DNA from: Pseudoduganella violaceinigra DSM 15887
Lineage (GTDB): Bacteria; Pseudomonadota; Gammaproteobacteria; Burkholderiales; Burkholderiaceae_D
Assembly (NCBI RefSeq): GCF_000425385.1
Contig: NZ_AUDI01000020.1
Coordinates: forward strand, 115,388 to 179,387
Length of the DNA: 64,000 nucleotides
Direction of reading: 5' to 3'
Shown here: positions 18,158 to 29,936 of the stretch, piece by piece
How the letters are laid out: every line of letters starts with the position of its first letter
Numbering within the stretch: position 1 is the stretch's first letter
Made by a program: the position numbers and the translations under genes
The notes under the pieces: model-generated
Databases searched by the model: none
Seen by the model: the letters and a program-made list of their open reading frames with translations, nothing else
Told to the model about the DNA's origin: nothing

Positions 18158-19450
18158 ATGAAAATGGGACTGTTGGCGTTTTTGACGCTGATGAACGTAT
18201 TGAACTTTGCGGACCGCTTCCTGATCCAGGCCTTTGCGGTGGACATGAGCGCCGACTTGCACTTGACCAACGTCGAGTACACCTTGCTGACCGGCTTTGT
18301 CTTCACCACCTTCTACACCCTGGTGGGCCTGCTGATGGGCGCCCTGGCCGATCGCGTCCACCGGCCGCGCCTGATGGCCGGCGGCATTCTGTTATGGAGT
18401 GCCCTGACAGCGGCCACCGGCGCGGCCGCCAGCTTCGTGCAGCTGGGCCTGATCCGCATGGCCATCGGCGTCGGCGAGGCAAGCCTGACCCCCGCCGCGC
18501 TCGGCTTGCTGGGGGAGGCCTTCAGCCGCCGGCGCCGCGCGTTTGCCGCCGGCTGCTATTACCTGGGCGCCCCGCTCGGGATCGGCGCTGCCTTCATGGT
18601 CGCGGGCAGCCTGGGGGCGCGCATCGGCTGGCGCCCGTGCTTTTACGTGCTGGGGGCGCTGGGCGTGTTGTGCGTGCCCTGGATGCTGCTGCTGCGCGAG
18701 CCGCGCAGCGGCCACATGGGTGGGGCGGCCGCGACGCGCCGTCCGCTGCGGCACGCCATGGCCGAGGTGCGCGGGGCACTGGCCCGTTCCGGCGCGCTGC
18801 GCCTGGCCGTCGTGGGCGGCGTGCTGGTGATCTTCGCCCAGGGTGCCCTGGTGCTGGACCAGTTATGGCTGGTGCAGGAGCGCGGCTTTGCCAAGCAGCA
18901 GGCGCAGAATCTGGCGGGACTGATGTTCCTGGCCGGCGGCGTGGCCGGCGCTATCCTCGGCGGCCTGGGCGGCGATTGGCTGCAGGCGCGCCGCCCCGAC
19001 GGGCGCTTGCTGTTCCTGGCTGCGATTTACCTGCTGGGGGTGCCGGCCGCCTTCATGTACCGCGTCGCCGATCCCGCCAGCGCCGCCTTCTATCCCTGCA
19101 TGTTTATCGGCAGCCTGATGGTCACGGTCGGCTATGGTCCCATCTTCGCCTGCGTGCAGGACCTGGCGCCGGAACAGGTCAAGTCGACCATGACGGCGTT
19201 CCTGATCCTGTGCATGACCTTGTTCGGCACCTCGGCCGGTAACCTGGCCGTCGGCGCGCTGGCCGACGCGTTCCGCGCGGCTGCCGTGGCGGCGCCCATT
19301 ACCAGGGCGGCCTGCATTGTCATGGCGCCCTGGCTGCTGGCCATTCCCTGCTTCCTGCTGGCGGCGCGCCGGCTGCGCCGCGAATCAGTCGAGCAGCAGG
19401 TCTTCGGCGCGGCGGCTGGCCATGCGCCGCTCTTGCCGGTCAGGACGTAA
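18158..19450 (+). CDS. MFS transporter (spinster-like)
   Basis: 430-residue inner-membrane major-facilitator protein with about 12 predicted helices. The N-terminus MKMGLLAFLTLMNVLNFADRF and the loop MGALADRVHRPRLMAGG (MFS motif A) resemble the spinster/hexuronate-type branch. Later segments RMAIGVGEASLTPAALGLLGE and YYLGAPLGIGAAF match the branch's helix 4/5 motifs. A GGGGTGAGG Shine-Dalgarno precedes the ATG. The substrate is not known; the divergent TetR gene suggests induction by a transported small molecule. The last 66 bases overlap, tail to tail, the gene on the opposite strand. Confidence 0.9.
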   Translation: MKMGLLAFLTLMNVLNFADRFLIQAFAVDMSADLHLTNVEYTLLTGFVFTTFYTLVGLLMGALADRVHRPRLMAGGILLWSALTAATGAAASFVQLGLIRMAIGVGEASLTPAALGLLGEAFSRRRRAFAAGCYYLGAPLGIGAAFMVAGSLGARIGWRPCFYVLGALGVLCVPWMLLLREPRSGHMGGAAATRRPLRHAMAEVRGALARSGALRLAVVGGVLVIFAQGALVLDQLWLVQERGFAKQQAQNLAGLMFLAGGVAGAILGGLGGDWLQARRPDGRLLFLAAIYLLGVPAAFMYRVADPASAAFYPCMFIGSLMVTVGYGPIFACVQDLAPEQVKSTMTAFLILCMTLFGTSAGNLAVGALADAFRAAAVAAPITRAACIVMAPWLLAIPCFLLAARRLRRESVEQQVFGAAAGHAPLLPVRT

Positions 19451-19969
19451 GCGCGGCGCGAAATGGTCTTCGGGCGGCAGGGCGCGGGCGCATGGCGGCG
19501 GCGCCGGTGCTGGCGTCTGTGCCTGGGCGGCAGCATGGTGGTCGCCGCCACGCGCTGGCGCTTCCTGCGTCTGGCGCAGGCGGGTGGCGGGCGTCCATTC
19601 ACGCGTGCCGGGCATTTGAATTTGAATCGCTTGCCAGGCGCTGCGTGTCGACCCGAGCGTCATTTGCGCGAACTGGTTGGGCGACATCAGCATGCCATGG
19701 TGGACCAGGTCGTCCCCCACGATTGCCGCGTAGCGCGTCGCGCTATGGCTGGAAATCCGCAGCCGTGTGCCGTCGGGCAAGAAGACTTTTTTCCACAAAT
19801 AGCCATGCTGGCCCGACGGCTTGGCCAAGTCCGCCTGGCGTTGCAGCCAGTCGCGGATGGCCAGATCGGCAATGCCGGCGGCGTCGAGTTGGCCGCCCTG
19901 CTCTTCCCGGTAGGCGAGCAAGGCGCGCAAGGTCGACTCGGAGATGGCGATACAAAGGTTGGGTGGCAT
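19385..19969 (-). CDS. Conserved hypothetical protein
   Basis: 194-residue soluble protein with no recognised enzyme motif. An N-terminal helical part (LCIAISESTLRALLAYREEQ ... AIRDWLQRQ) resembles a short ribbon-helix-helix-like or coiled DNA-binding start. It is followed by a compact beta domain (GYLWKKVFLPDGTRLRIS, YAAIVGDDLVHHG, SPNQFAQMTLGSTRSAWQ). The C-terminal about 60 residues are Arg/Pro/Ala-rich and low complexity and overlap the MFS gene, so the true end may be less constrained. It starts 9 bases from the foldback element at 19.98-20.16 kb, whose iterated GTAGATTT motif could be its regulatory region. Confidence 0.7.
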   Translation of the reverse strand: MPPNLCIAISESTLRALLAYREEQGGQLDAAGIADLAIRDWLQRQADLAKPSGQHGYLWKKVFLPDGTRLRISSHSATRYAAIVGDDLVHHGMLMSPNQFAQMTLGSTRSAWQAIQIQMPGTREWTPATRLRQTQEAPARGGDHHAAAQAQTPAPAPPPCARALPPEDHFAPRLRPDRQERRMASRRAEDLLLD

Positions 19970-19977
19970 GATTCTCT

Positions 19978-20164
19978 CCCTCGCGAGAACTGTAGATTTT
20001 TGGCCCCAATTGGCCAGGAAAAGATAGATTTCAGTAGATTTTTCGGCGCTTTTTTGCGATTTATTCTTTTAGACAAGCGAAATCGCAAAAGTTCCCCGAA
20101 AATCTACCTAAATCTACGTTTTCACCTACTGGTGGCAGGACAAAATCTACAGTTCTCGCGAGGG
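19978..20164. repeat. 187-bp foldback element with iterated GTAGATTT
   Basis: The outer arms are a perfect 23-bp inverted repeat (19978-20000 and 20142-20164) containing CTCGCGAG and GTAGATTTT. Inside lies a second nested inverted repeat (20034-20046 with 20096-20107, one bulge), and inside that a perfect 11-bp hairpin, TTTTGCGATTT / AAATCGCAAAA (20052-20062, 20080-20090). GTAGATTT occurs three times on the left (19992, 20024 with one mismatch, 20034) and three times inverted on the right (20100, 20110, 20143). The element is far more AT-rich than its surroundings. No target-site duplication is obvious. It may be a MITE-like insertion, a long transcript hairpin or a multi-site operator. Confidence 0.85.
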
Positions 20165-20175
20165 GCCGGGAAGGC

Positions 20176-23685
<3,510 letters not shown>

Positions 23686-23692
23686 TCGGAAC

Positions 23693-24304
23693 ATGACGAC
23701 GACTCTCACTTCCCGCGGCGCCGTGCGCCGCACCTGGCTGGCGCTGGCGGCGCTGGGCGTGGCCGCCGTGGCCAGCGGCTGCGGCTTCCATCTGCGCGGT
23801 TCGGGCGGCAGCTACACGCTGCCCTTTAACGCCATGTACGTGGGCTTGCCGGAGTCGTCGCCGCTGGCGATCGACTTGAAGCGCAATATCCGCGTCAACG
23901 GCCACACCAGCGTGGTGGCGCGCGCCGCCGACGCCGACGGCGTGATCGAAGTGCTGACCAATCCGGAAAAGACGCGCACCAAGTCGATCCTGTCGCTCAA
24001 CAGCAACGGCCGCGTGCGCGAATACCTGCTCAGCTACAACATCCTGTTCCGCGTCACCGACAAGGACGGCAAGGAGCTGCTGGCGCCGACCCAGATCACG
24101 CTGGGCCGCCCGCTCGCCTTCGATGAAAGCCAGCTGCTGGCCAAGGAACAGGAGGAAGCCTTGCTGTACAAGGACATGCAGACCGACCTGGTGCAGCAGA
24201 TGATGCGCCGCATGGCCGCCATCAAGCCGGGCGCGCCGGCCACGGAATCGGCGCCGTCCGGCGTGCTGCCGGGCGTGCTGGTGGCGCCCGACACCACCCG
24301 CTAA
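23693..24304 (+). CDS. lptE: LPS-assembly lipoprotein LptE
   Basis: 203-residue outer-membrane lipoprotein that plugs the LptD barrel. After a signal sequence (RTWLALAALGVAAVASGCGFHLRG) the lipidated Cys is followed by the GFHLRGS motif that defines LptE. The rest (YNILFRVTDKDGKELLAPTQI, DMQTDLVQQMMRRMAAI) matches the family's beta-alpha core. The start at 23693 is chosen over 23675, which overlaps leuS. The leuS-lptE-holA order is standard in proteobacteria. Confidence 0.93.
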   Translation: MTTTLTSRGAVRRTWLALAALGVAAVASGCGFHLRGSGGSYTLPFNAMYVGLPESSPLAIDLKRNIRVNGHTSVVARAADADGVIEVLTNPEKTRTKSILSLNSNGRVREYLLSYNILFRVTDKDGKELLAPTQITLGRPLAFDESQLLAKEQEEALLYKDMQTDLVQQMMRRMAAIKPGAPATESAPSGVLPGVLVAPDTTR

Positions 24305-24311
24305 GGCCGCC

Positions 24312-25328
24312 ATGCAGCTGCGCGCCGACGCCCTGGACGGCCACGTCGCCAAGACGCTGGCCCCGCTGTACGTGATCACCAGCGACGAGCACTTGCTGGC
24401 GCTGGAGGCGGCCGACAAGATCCGCCGCGCGGCGCGCGCCCAGGGCTATTCCGAGCGCGAAGTGCTGTCGGTCGAGCGCAATTTCAAATGGGGCGAGCTG
24501 CTGGCCGCGAACCAGGCCATGAGCCTGTTCGGCGACAAGAAGCTGATCGAGCTGCGCATTCCGTCCGGCAAGCCGGGCAAGGAGGGCGGCGCCGCCCTGC
24601 AGGCCTACGCCAAGGACCTGTCGCCCGACAACCTGACCTTGATCACCCTGCCCAAGCTGGACTGGCAGACGCAGAAGGCGGCCTGGGTGGCGGCCCTGCA
24701 GCAGGCCGCCGTCTACATCGACATCCCCGCCATCGAGCGCAGCGCGCTGCCGGGCTGGATCGCCCAGCGCTTGGCCGCGCAAGGGCAGAGCGCCGAGCGC
24801 GCCAGCCTGGACTTCATCGCCGACCGCGTCGAAGGCAATCTGCTGGCGGCGCACCAGGAAATCCAGAAACTGGGCCTGCTGCACGCGCCGGGCAAGCTGG
24901 CCCACGAGCAGGTGCAGGACGCCGTGCTCAATGTCGCACGCTACGACGTGTTCAAGCTGTCCGAAGCCATGCTGGCGGGCGACACCGCGCGCCTGATCCG
25001 CATGCTGGAGGGCCTGCAGGGCGAGGGCGAGGCGCTGCCGCTGGTGCTGTGGGCCGTCTCCGAAGAAATCCGCACGCTGCTAAAATTAAAGGCAGGCATG
25101 GCGCAGGGCCGCCCGCTGCCGGCGCTGCTGAAGGAATACCGCATCTGGGGCCCGCGCGAGCGTCTCATGGAGCCGGCGCTGCGGCGCATCTCCCTGGCCA
25201 CGCTGGAGGCGGCCATGCAGCAGGCCGCCCAGGTCGACCGCATGGTCAAGGGCCTGCGCGCCAAGGCCTTCGCCGGCGACCAGTGGGACGCCATGCTGCA
25301 GCTGGCATTGAAAGTCGCAAAAGGTTAA
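24312..25328 (+). CDS. holA: DNA polymerase III subunit delta
   Basis: 338-residue subunit of the clamp-loader complex that opens the beta clamp. The N-terminal AAA-like domain includes [24 protein letters not shown], followed by [20 protein letters not shown]. The collar domain carries [39 protein letters not shown]. An AAGG Shine-Dalgarno lies 5 bases before the ATG. proA begins 4 bases after the stop. Confidence 0.94.
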   Translation: MQLRADALDGHVAKTLAPLYVITSDEHLLALEAADKIRRAARAQGYSEREVLSVERNFKWGELLAANQAMSLFGDKKLIELRIPSGKPGKEGGAALQAYAKDLSPDNLTLITLPKLDWQTQKAAWVAALQQAAVYIDIPAIERSALPGWIAQRLAAQGQSAERASLDFIADRVEGNLLAAHQEIQKLGLLHAPGKLAHEQVQDAVLNVARYDVFKLSEAMLAGDTARLIRMLEGLQGEGEALPLVLWAVSEEIRTLLKLKAGMAQGRPLPALLKEYRIWGPRERLMEPALRRISLATLEAAMQQAAQVDRMVKGLRAKAFAGDQWDAMLQLALKVAKG

Positions 25329-25332
25329 AGAC

Positions 25333-26604
25333 ATGGATATTCAGCAGTATATGCAGGACATCGGCCGGCGCGCCCGCGCCGCCTCGCGCGCCATGGCGCG
25401 CGCCGACAGCGCCACGCGCAACCGCGCGCTGGAGCTGATCGCCGCCGCCATCGAGCGCGAAGCCGCGGTCCTGCGCGCGGCCAACCAGCAGGACCTGGCC
25501 GCCGCGCGCGCCGCCGGCCTGGCGCCGGCCATGCTGGAGCGCCTGACGCTGTCCGACAAGGCTATCGCCACCATGGTCGAAGGCCTGCGCCAGATCATCG
25601 CGCTGCCGGACCCGGTGGGCGAGATCAGCAACGTGAAAATCCGCCCCTCCGGCATCCAGGTCGGCCAGATGCGCGTGCCGCTGGGCGTGATCGCCATCAT
25701 CTACGAAGCGCGCCCCAACGTCACCGTCGACGCGGCCGGCCTGTGCATCAAGAGCGGCAACGCCACCATCCTGCGCGGCGGCTCGGAGGCGATCCACTGC
25801 AACCGCGCCCTGGCCAAGCTGGTGGCTGAGGGCCTGGCGGGCGCCGGCCTGCCGGCCGACGGCGTGCAGGTGGTCGACACCACCGACCGCGCCGCCGTGG
25901 GCGCCCTGATCACCATGCCGCAGTACGTCGACGTGATCGTGCCGCGCGGCGGCAAGGGCCTGATCGCGCGCCTGATGGAGGAAGCCACGGTGCCGATGAT
26001 CAAGCACCTGGACGGCATCTGCCACGTCTACATCGACGCCCGTGCCGACATCGGCAAGGCGCTGGAGATCGGCTTCAACGCCAAATGCCACCGCTACGGC
26101 ACCTGCAACACCATGGAAACGCTGCTGGTGGCGCGCGCCGTCGCCGCCGAGGTGCTGCCGCCGCTGGCCGCGCGCTACGCCACCGAAAAAGTGGAGCTGC
26201 GCGCCGACCCCGAAGCCTACGCCATCCTGGCCGGCGCCGGCTACGCCCACCTGGCGCACGCCAGCGAGCAAGACTGGGCCACCGAATACCTGGCGCCGAT
26301 CCTGGCGGTGCGGGTGGTGGACGGCCTGGACGCCGCCATCGAACACTGCAACACCTGGTCCTCCCAGCACACCGAAGCCATCGTCACGGAAGACTACTCG
26401 GCCGCCATGCGCTTCCTGCGCGAAGTCGACTCCGCCTCGGTGATGGTGAACGCCTCGACGCGCTTCGCCGACGGCTTCGAATACGGGCTGGGCGCCGAGA
26501 TCGGCATCTCCAACGACAAGCTGCACGCGCGCGGCCCGGTCGGCCTGGAAGGCCTGACCTCCCTCAAATACGTGGTGTTCGGCCACGGCGAAACGCGAAA
26601 GTAA
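25333..26604 (+). CDS. proA: Gamma-glutamyl phosphate reductase
   Basis: NADPH-dependent aldehyde-dehydrogenase-fold enzyme giving glutamate-5-semialdehyde in proline synthesis. The 423-residue protein shows [19 protein letters not shown], the GGSEAIHCN segment, and VPRGGKGLI. The catalytic Cys is in [14 protein letters not shown], and the family tail contains [14 protein letters not shown] and [11 protein letters not shown]. Its usual partner proB is not adjacent; it is instead part of the leuS-lptE-holA run. Confidence 0.96.
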   Translation: MDIQQYMQDIGRRARAASRAMARADSATRNRALELIAAAIEREAAVLRAANQQDLAAARAAGLAPAMLERLTLSDKAIATMVEGLRQIIALPDPVGEISNVKIRPSGIQVGQMRVPLGVIAIIYEARPNVTVDAAGLCIKSGNATILRGGSEAIHCNRALAKLVAEGLAGAGLPADGVQVVDTTDRAAVGALITMPQYVDVIVPRGGKGLIARLMEEATVPMIKHLDGICHVYIDARADIGKALEIGFNAKCHRYGTCNTMETLLVARAVAAEVLPPLAARYATEKVELRADPEAYAILAGAGYAHLAHASEQDWATEYLAPILAVRVVDGLDAAIEHCNTWSSQHTEAIVTEDYSAAMRFLREVDSASVMVNASTRFADGFEYGLGAEIGISNDKLHARGPVGLEGLTSLKYVVFGHGETRK

Positions 26605-26607
26605 ACG

Positions 26608-27024
26608 ATGCTCTGGATCAAAGCGCTGCATATCGTCTTCATCGTCTCCTGGATGGCCGGGCTGTTCTACCTGCCGCGCATTTTTGTCAACCTGGCGCTG
26701 GAAACGCCGGGCCCGACCAGCGAGCGGCTGTTGACGATGGCGCGCAAGCTGTACCGCTTCACCACCGTGCTGGCGCTGCCGGCGGTGGTCTTTGGCATCT
26801 GGCTGGTGGTGCTGCAATACGGCGCGAACATGCCGGGCTGGCTGCACGCCAAGCTGCTGGGGGTATTCCTGGTACTGGGCTACCACCACGCCTGCGGCGC
26901 GCTGCTGAAAAAATTCGAACGCGGCGCCAATCGCCGCGGACATGTGTTCTACCGGTGGTTCAATGAAGTGCCGGTGCTACTGCTGCTGGCGATCGTGGTA
27001 CTGGTCGTCGTCAAGCCATTCTAA
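26608..27024 (+). CDS. hemJ: CopD/HemJ-family membrane protein (protoporphyrinogen oxidase HemJ-like)
   Basis: 138-residue integral membrane protein with four helices (KALHIVFIVSWMAGLFYL, TTVLALPAVVFGIWLVV, AKLLGVFLVLGYHHACGAL, VPVLLLLAIVVLVVV). The conserved His of KALHI, the HAKL Lys and the YHH pair match HemJ, a heme-containing protoporphyrinogen IX oxidase of haem synthesis. The C-terminal FNEVPVLLLL ... VVVKPF is family-typical. It starts 3 bases after proA and closes the leuS operon. Confidence 0.85.
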   Translation: MLWIKALHIVFIVSWMAGLFYLPRIFVNLALETPGPTSERLLTMARKLYRFTTVLALPAVVFGIWLVVLQYGANMPGWLHAKLLGVFLVLGYHHACGALLKKFERGANRRGHVFYRWFNEVPVLLLLAIVVLVVVKPF

Positions 27025-27126
27025 AACCGGACAACCGGTGTCAGACCCGCAGGGTCCGACACCTGGCCCGGGACAGCCGCGTAACGGTGTCCGACCCGAT
27101 GGGTCGGACACCGCCTTACCGGTTTT
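27023..27126. repeat. Compound palindrome with two GGTGTC-type hairpins
   Basis: Outer arms AAAACCGG (27023-27030) and CCGGTTTT (27119-27126) enclose two hairpins of the same family as the one at 16.15 kb. Hairpin A is at 27037-27063 (12-bp arms, one mismatch, GCA loop). Hairpin B is at 27085-27113 (perfect 13-bp arms, CGGTGTCCGACCC, GAT loop). The left outer arm overlaps the hemJ stop. As an RNA it would form a three-way or cruciform-like fold and may terminate the leuS-hemJ transcript. Confidence 0.8.
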
Positions 27127-27156
27127 AAACTTCACAACGGATAAAGGGTCCCCCAC

Positions 27157-28347
27157 ATGCCATCCTATTTCTGCCCATGCCCGCGCGGCCTGGAAGCCGC
27201 CCTGGCGGAAGAACTCACTGAAATCGCCGCCATGAGCCCCACGCTCAAGGTGCACAACCAAGTCCCCGGCGGCGTGCACGCCTCGGGCGACCTGTACGAC
27301 GCCTACCGCATCAACCTGCACTCGCGCATCGCCTCGCGCGTGCTGATGCGCATGGGCGTGTGCCACTACCAGAACGAAAACGACATCTACGACCTGGTGC
27401 TGGGCCAGCCCTGGGAAGAATGGTTCGGCGTGCAGCACACCATCCGGGTCGACGTCACGGCCATCAAATCGCCGCTCAAATCGCTGGAATTCACCACGCT
27501 GAAGATCAAGGACGCGGTGTGCGACCGCTTCCGCGACATGTACAACAAGCGGCCCTCGGTCAATACGCGCGAGCCGGACATGCGCATCTTCGGCTTCCTC
27601 GACCAGCGCCAGTTCATGGTCTACCTCGACACCTCGGGCGAAGCGCTGTTCAAGCGCGGCTGGCGCAGCGAAACGGGCGACGCCCCGCTGCGTGAAAACC
27701 TGGCCGCCGGCCTGCTGCGCGTCGCGGGCTGGAAGCCGGGCATGCCGCTGTTCGACCCCATGTGCGGCTCCGGCACCATCCTGTGCGAAGCGGCGCAGAT
27801 GGTGCAGGGCATCCCGCCCGGCGCGCGGCGCCGCTTCGCCTTCGAACAATTCCACGACTTCGACCCGGCGCCGTGGCAGCAGATGAAGAGCGACTTCAAG
27901 CCTCACCCGCTGCCGACCGAACCGACGATTTTCGGCTCCGACATTTCCGGCGACATGGTGGCGATGGCGCGCCACAACCTGAAGAGCGCCGGCATCCTGT
28001 TCGAGGTGCCGCTCAAGCAGATCGAAGCGCAGCAGGTGCAGGCGCCGACGGCCACGCCGGGCATCCTGTTGACCAACCCGCCGTACGGCGAGCGGATCGG
28101 CGTGCGCGGCGACGCCAGCCTGGAAGAAGACGAGCTGGCCAAGAGTTTCTACAGCGCCTTCTCGAGCACGCTCAAGCAGCGATTCAGCGGCTGGACCGCC
28201 TACCTGTTCACGGCCGACCTCGGTCTGCCCAAGCTGCTGCGCCTGAAGGAATCGCGCAAGACGCCATTCTTCAACGGCGCCCTGGAATGCCGACTGTTCC
28301 GCTTCGACATGGTGGCCGGCTTCAACCGCAAACCGGCTAGCGAATAA
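27157..28347 (+). CDS. rlmL: THUMP-domain 23S rRNA G2445 methyltransferase (RlmL-type)
   Basis: 396-residue class I SAM methyltransferase. An N-terminal ferredoxin-like and THUMP RNA-binding region (residues about 1-155) precedes the catalytic domain, with motif I DPMCGSGTILCEAAQM and motif IV LTNPPYGERIG. The NPPY type indicates N-methylation of guanine. E. coli RlmKL is a fusion of about 700 residues; this protein corresponds to the RlmL half only, so RlmK activity would need a separate gene. AAAGGG lies 8 bases before the ATG. Confidence 0.9.
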   Translation: MPSYFCPCPRGLEAALAEELTEIAAMSPTLKVHNQVPGGVHASGDLYDAYRINLHSRIASRVLMRMGVCHYQNENDIYDLVLGQPWEEWFGVQHTIRVDVTAIKSPLKSLEFTTLKIKDAVCDRFRDMYNKRPSVNTREPDMRIFGFLDQRQFMVYLDTSGEALFKRGWRSETGDAPLRENLAAGLLRVAGWKPGMPLFDPMCGSGTILCEAAQMVQGIPPGARRRFAFEQFHDFDPAPWQQMKSDFKPHPLPTEPTIFGSDISGDMVAMARHNLKSAGILFEVPLKQIEAQQVQAPTATPGILLTNPPYGERIGVRGDASLEEDELAKSFYSAFSSTLKQRFSGWTAYLFTADLGLPKLLRLKESRKTPFFNGALECRLFRFDMVAGFNRKPASE

Positions 28348-28350
28348 AAA

Positions 28351-28494
28351 GCCGGGGTCAGTTCTGGCAATCGGACACGGGCTCGGCTGCGCAAGCCGGG
28401 GGCAGGTCGGACACATGAACAATTTGCGGATACATTGTGGCTCTCCTTGCCCCGGCCCGGGCCGCAAATCATCCATTTGACAGACCTGACCCCG
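28351..28494. repeat. Dispersed repeat with GGGGTCAG / CTGACCCC ends
   Basis: CGGGGTCAG (28353-28361) and its complement CTGACCCCG (28486-28494) bracket about 125 bases that also hold GGACAC and TCGGACAC motifs reminiscent of the palindromes at 16.1 and 27.0 kb. I recall similar GGGGTCAG-bounded intergenic units as common in Massilia-type genomes, but cannot confirm that here. The right end touches the probable start of the Bcr/CflA gene. Confidence 0.55.
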
Positions 28495-29750
28495 TGCACA
28501 CGCCGCCAGCCGACGACCCTTCTTCGATTCCCGCGCCGGACGCGCCGCAGCGCAAGCCGCTGGGGCCGGGCGCCCTGGCGGCGGTGCTGGCCAGCCTGTC
28601 GATGCTGGGCCCTTTTTCCATCGACGCCTACCTGCCCGCCTTCCCGAATATCCAGGCGACGCTGCATGCGACGCCGCTGCAAGTGCAGCAAACCCTGACC
28701 GCGTATATGCTGGCGTTCGCCGGCATGGTGCTGTGGCACGGCGCGCTGTCGGACGCGTTCGGCCGGCGCAATGTGATCCTGGTGTCGCTGGTGGCTTTCC
28801 TGCTTGGCACGGTGGGCTGCGCTGCCGCCCATTCGGTGCAATACCTGTGGTTCTTCCGCGTGCTGCAAGGAGTGTCGGCGGGGGCCGGCGTGGTGGTGGG
28901 GCGCGCCATCATCCGCGACCTGTACGCGGACGCCGCCGCCGCGCGCCTGCTGTCGATGGTGACGATGATCTTCTCGATCGCACCCGCGGTGGCGCCGGTG
29001 CTGGGCGGCTTCATTGTCAAGTATTCGGACTGGCGCAGCATCTTCCTGGCGCTGGCCGGCTACACGGTGGGCCTGTTCATCGTCTGCTACCGGCGCCTGC
29101 CCGATACCCTGCCACGTGAGAAGCGCCAGCCCTTCAACCCGCGCTACCTGTGGCGCAACTACAGCGCGATCCTGTCGGCGCCGCGGTTCCACCTGAAGAC
29201 GGGCGTGGTGGCCTTCAATTTCGCCGGCCTGTTCCTGTACATCACGGCCGCGCCGGTGGCGCTGCCAAGCCAGCTGCACCTGGGCCCCGATCAATTCGCC
29301 TGGCTGTTCGTGCCGGCCGTTTCCGGCATCTTCCTGGGCGCCCTGGCCGCCAACCGCATCGCCGGCAAGACCAGCTTCGCGCGCCAGATCGGCTTTGGCT
29401 TCGGCTTCCTGGTCACGGCGGCCGGCGCCAATGTGCTGCTGCATGCGCTGGCCGCGCCCGCCTTGCCGTGGAGCGTGCTGCCGCTGTTCTTCTACACCTT
29501 CGGCATGTCGCTGGCGGCGCCTGCGGCCACGCTGCTGGCGCTCGACCTGTTCCCGCATATCCGCGGCACGGCGGCATCGGTGCAATCGTTCGCCACCACG
29601 CTGCTGGGGGCGGTCGTGGCGGGCGTGCTGGCGCCGCTGGTCTCGCATTCGCTGCTGTGGCTGGCCTGCGGCCAGCTGGCGCTGACCCTAACGGCCTTGG
29701 GGCTGTGGTTGACGGCGCGCCAGCTGCGGCGCAAAATAATTCCGATTTGA
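28494..29750 (+). CDS. Bcr/CflA-family drug resistance MFS transporter
   Basis: Twelve-helix proton-driven efflux protein, 418 residues from GTG 28494. Helix 1 and its loop read LSMLGPFSIDAYLPAFPNI, the Bcr/CflA signature. Motif A is HGALSDAFGRRNVILVSL and the motif-C-like stretch is FSIAPAVAPVLGGFI. The exact start is uncertain: ATG 28437 would add 19 residues encoded by the dispersed repeat, so GTG 28494 (VHTPPADD) is preferred, although neither has a clear Shine-Dalgarno. The substrate is unknown; relatives export bicyclomycin or chloramphenicol. Confidence 0.87.
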   Translation: MHTPPADDPSSIPAPDAPQRKPLGPGALAAVLASLSMLGPFSIDAYLPAFPNIQATLHATPLQVQQTLTAYMLAFAGMVLWHGALSDAFGRRNVILVSLVAFLLGTVGCAAAHSVQYLWFFRVLQGVSAGAGVVVGRAIIRDLYADAAAARLLSMVTMIFSIAPAVAPVLGGFIVKYSDWRSIFLALAGYTVGLFIVCYRRLPDTLPREKRQPFNPRYLWRNYSAILSAPRFHLKTGVVAFNFAGLFLYITAAPVALPSQLHLGPDQFAWLFVPAVSGIFLGALAANRIAGKTSFARQIGFGFGFLVTAAGANVLLHALAAPALPWSVLPLFFYTFGMSLAAPAATLLALDLFPHIRGTAASVQSFATTLLGAVVAGVLAPLVSHSLLWLACGQLALTLTALGLWLTARQLRRKIIPI

Positions 29751-29829
29751 AAATATAATTGATCAAATGTAATTAACTAGCACTAGTGCAGCGCTTTCTA
29801 CATAAATGCAACATCTTGCCGGCAGAAAT

Positions 29830-29857
29830 TTGTATTGCCGTTAAGTTATTGTATATT
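29830..29857 (+). promoter_or_regulatory. Promoter of the HDOD-kinase operon
   Basis: TTGTAT (29830-29835), a 16-base spacer, then TATATT (29852-29857) in an AT-rich 186-base gap that otherwise shows no coding. It is the best sigma70-like match before the signalling operon, with a leader of about 75 bases. Confidence 0.5.
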
Positions 29858-29936
29858 GATGCCACTTTGCGCAGTGGATTGCAGGCAGAAAGCAAGCCGA
29901 TCGCCATCCCCGTTTCGAGGATTTGGACCACGTGGA

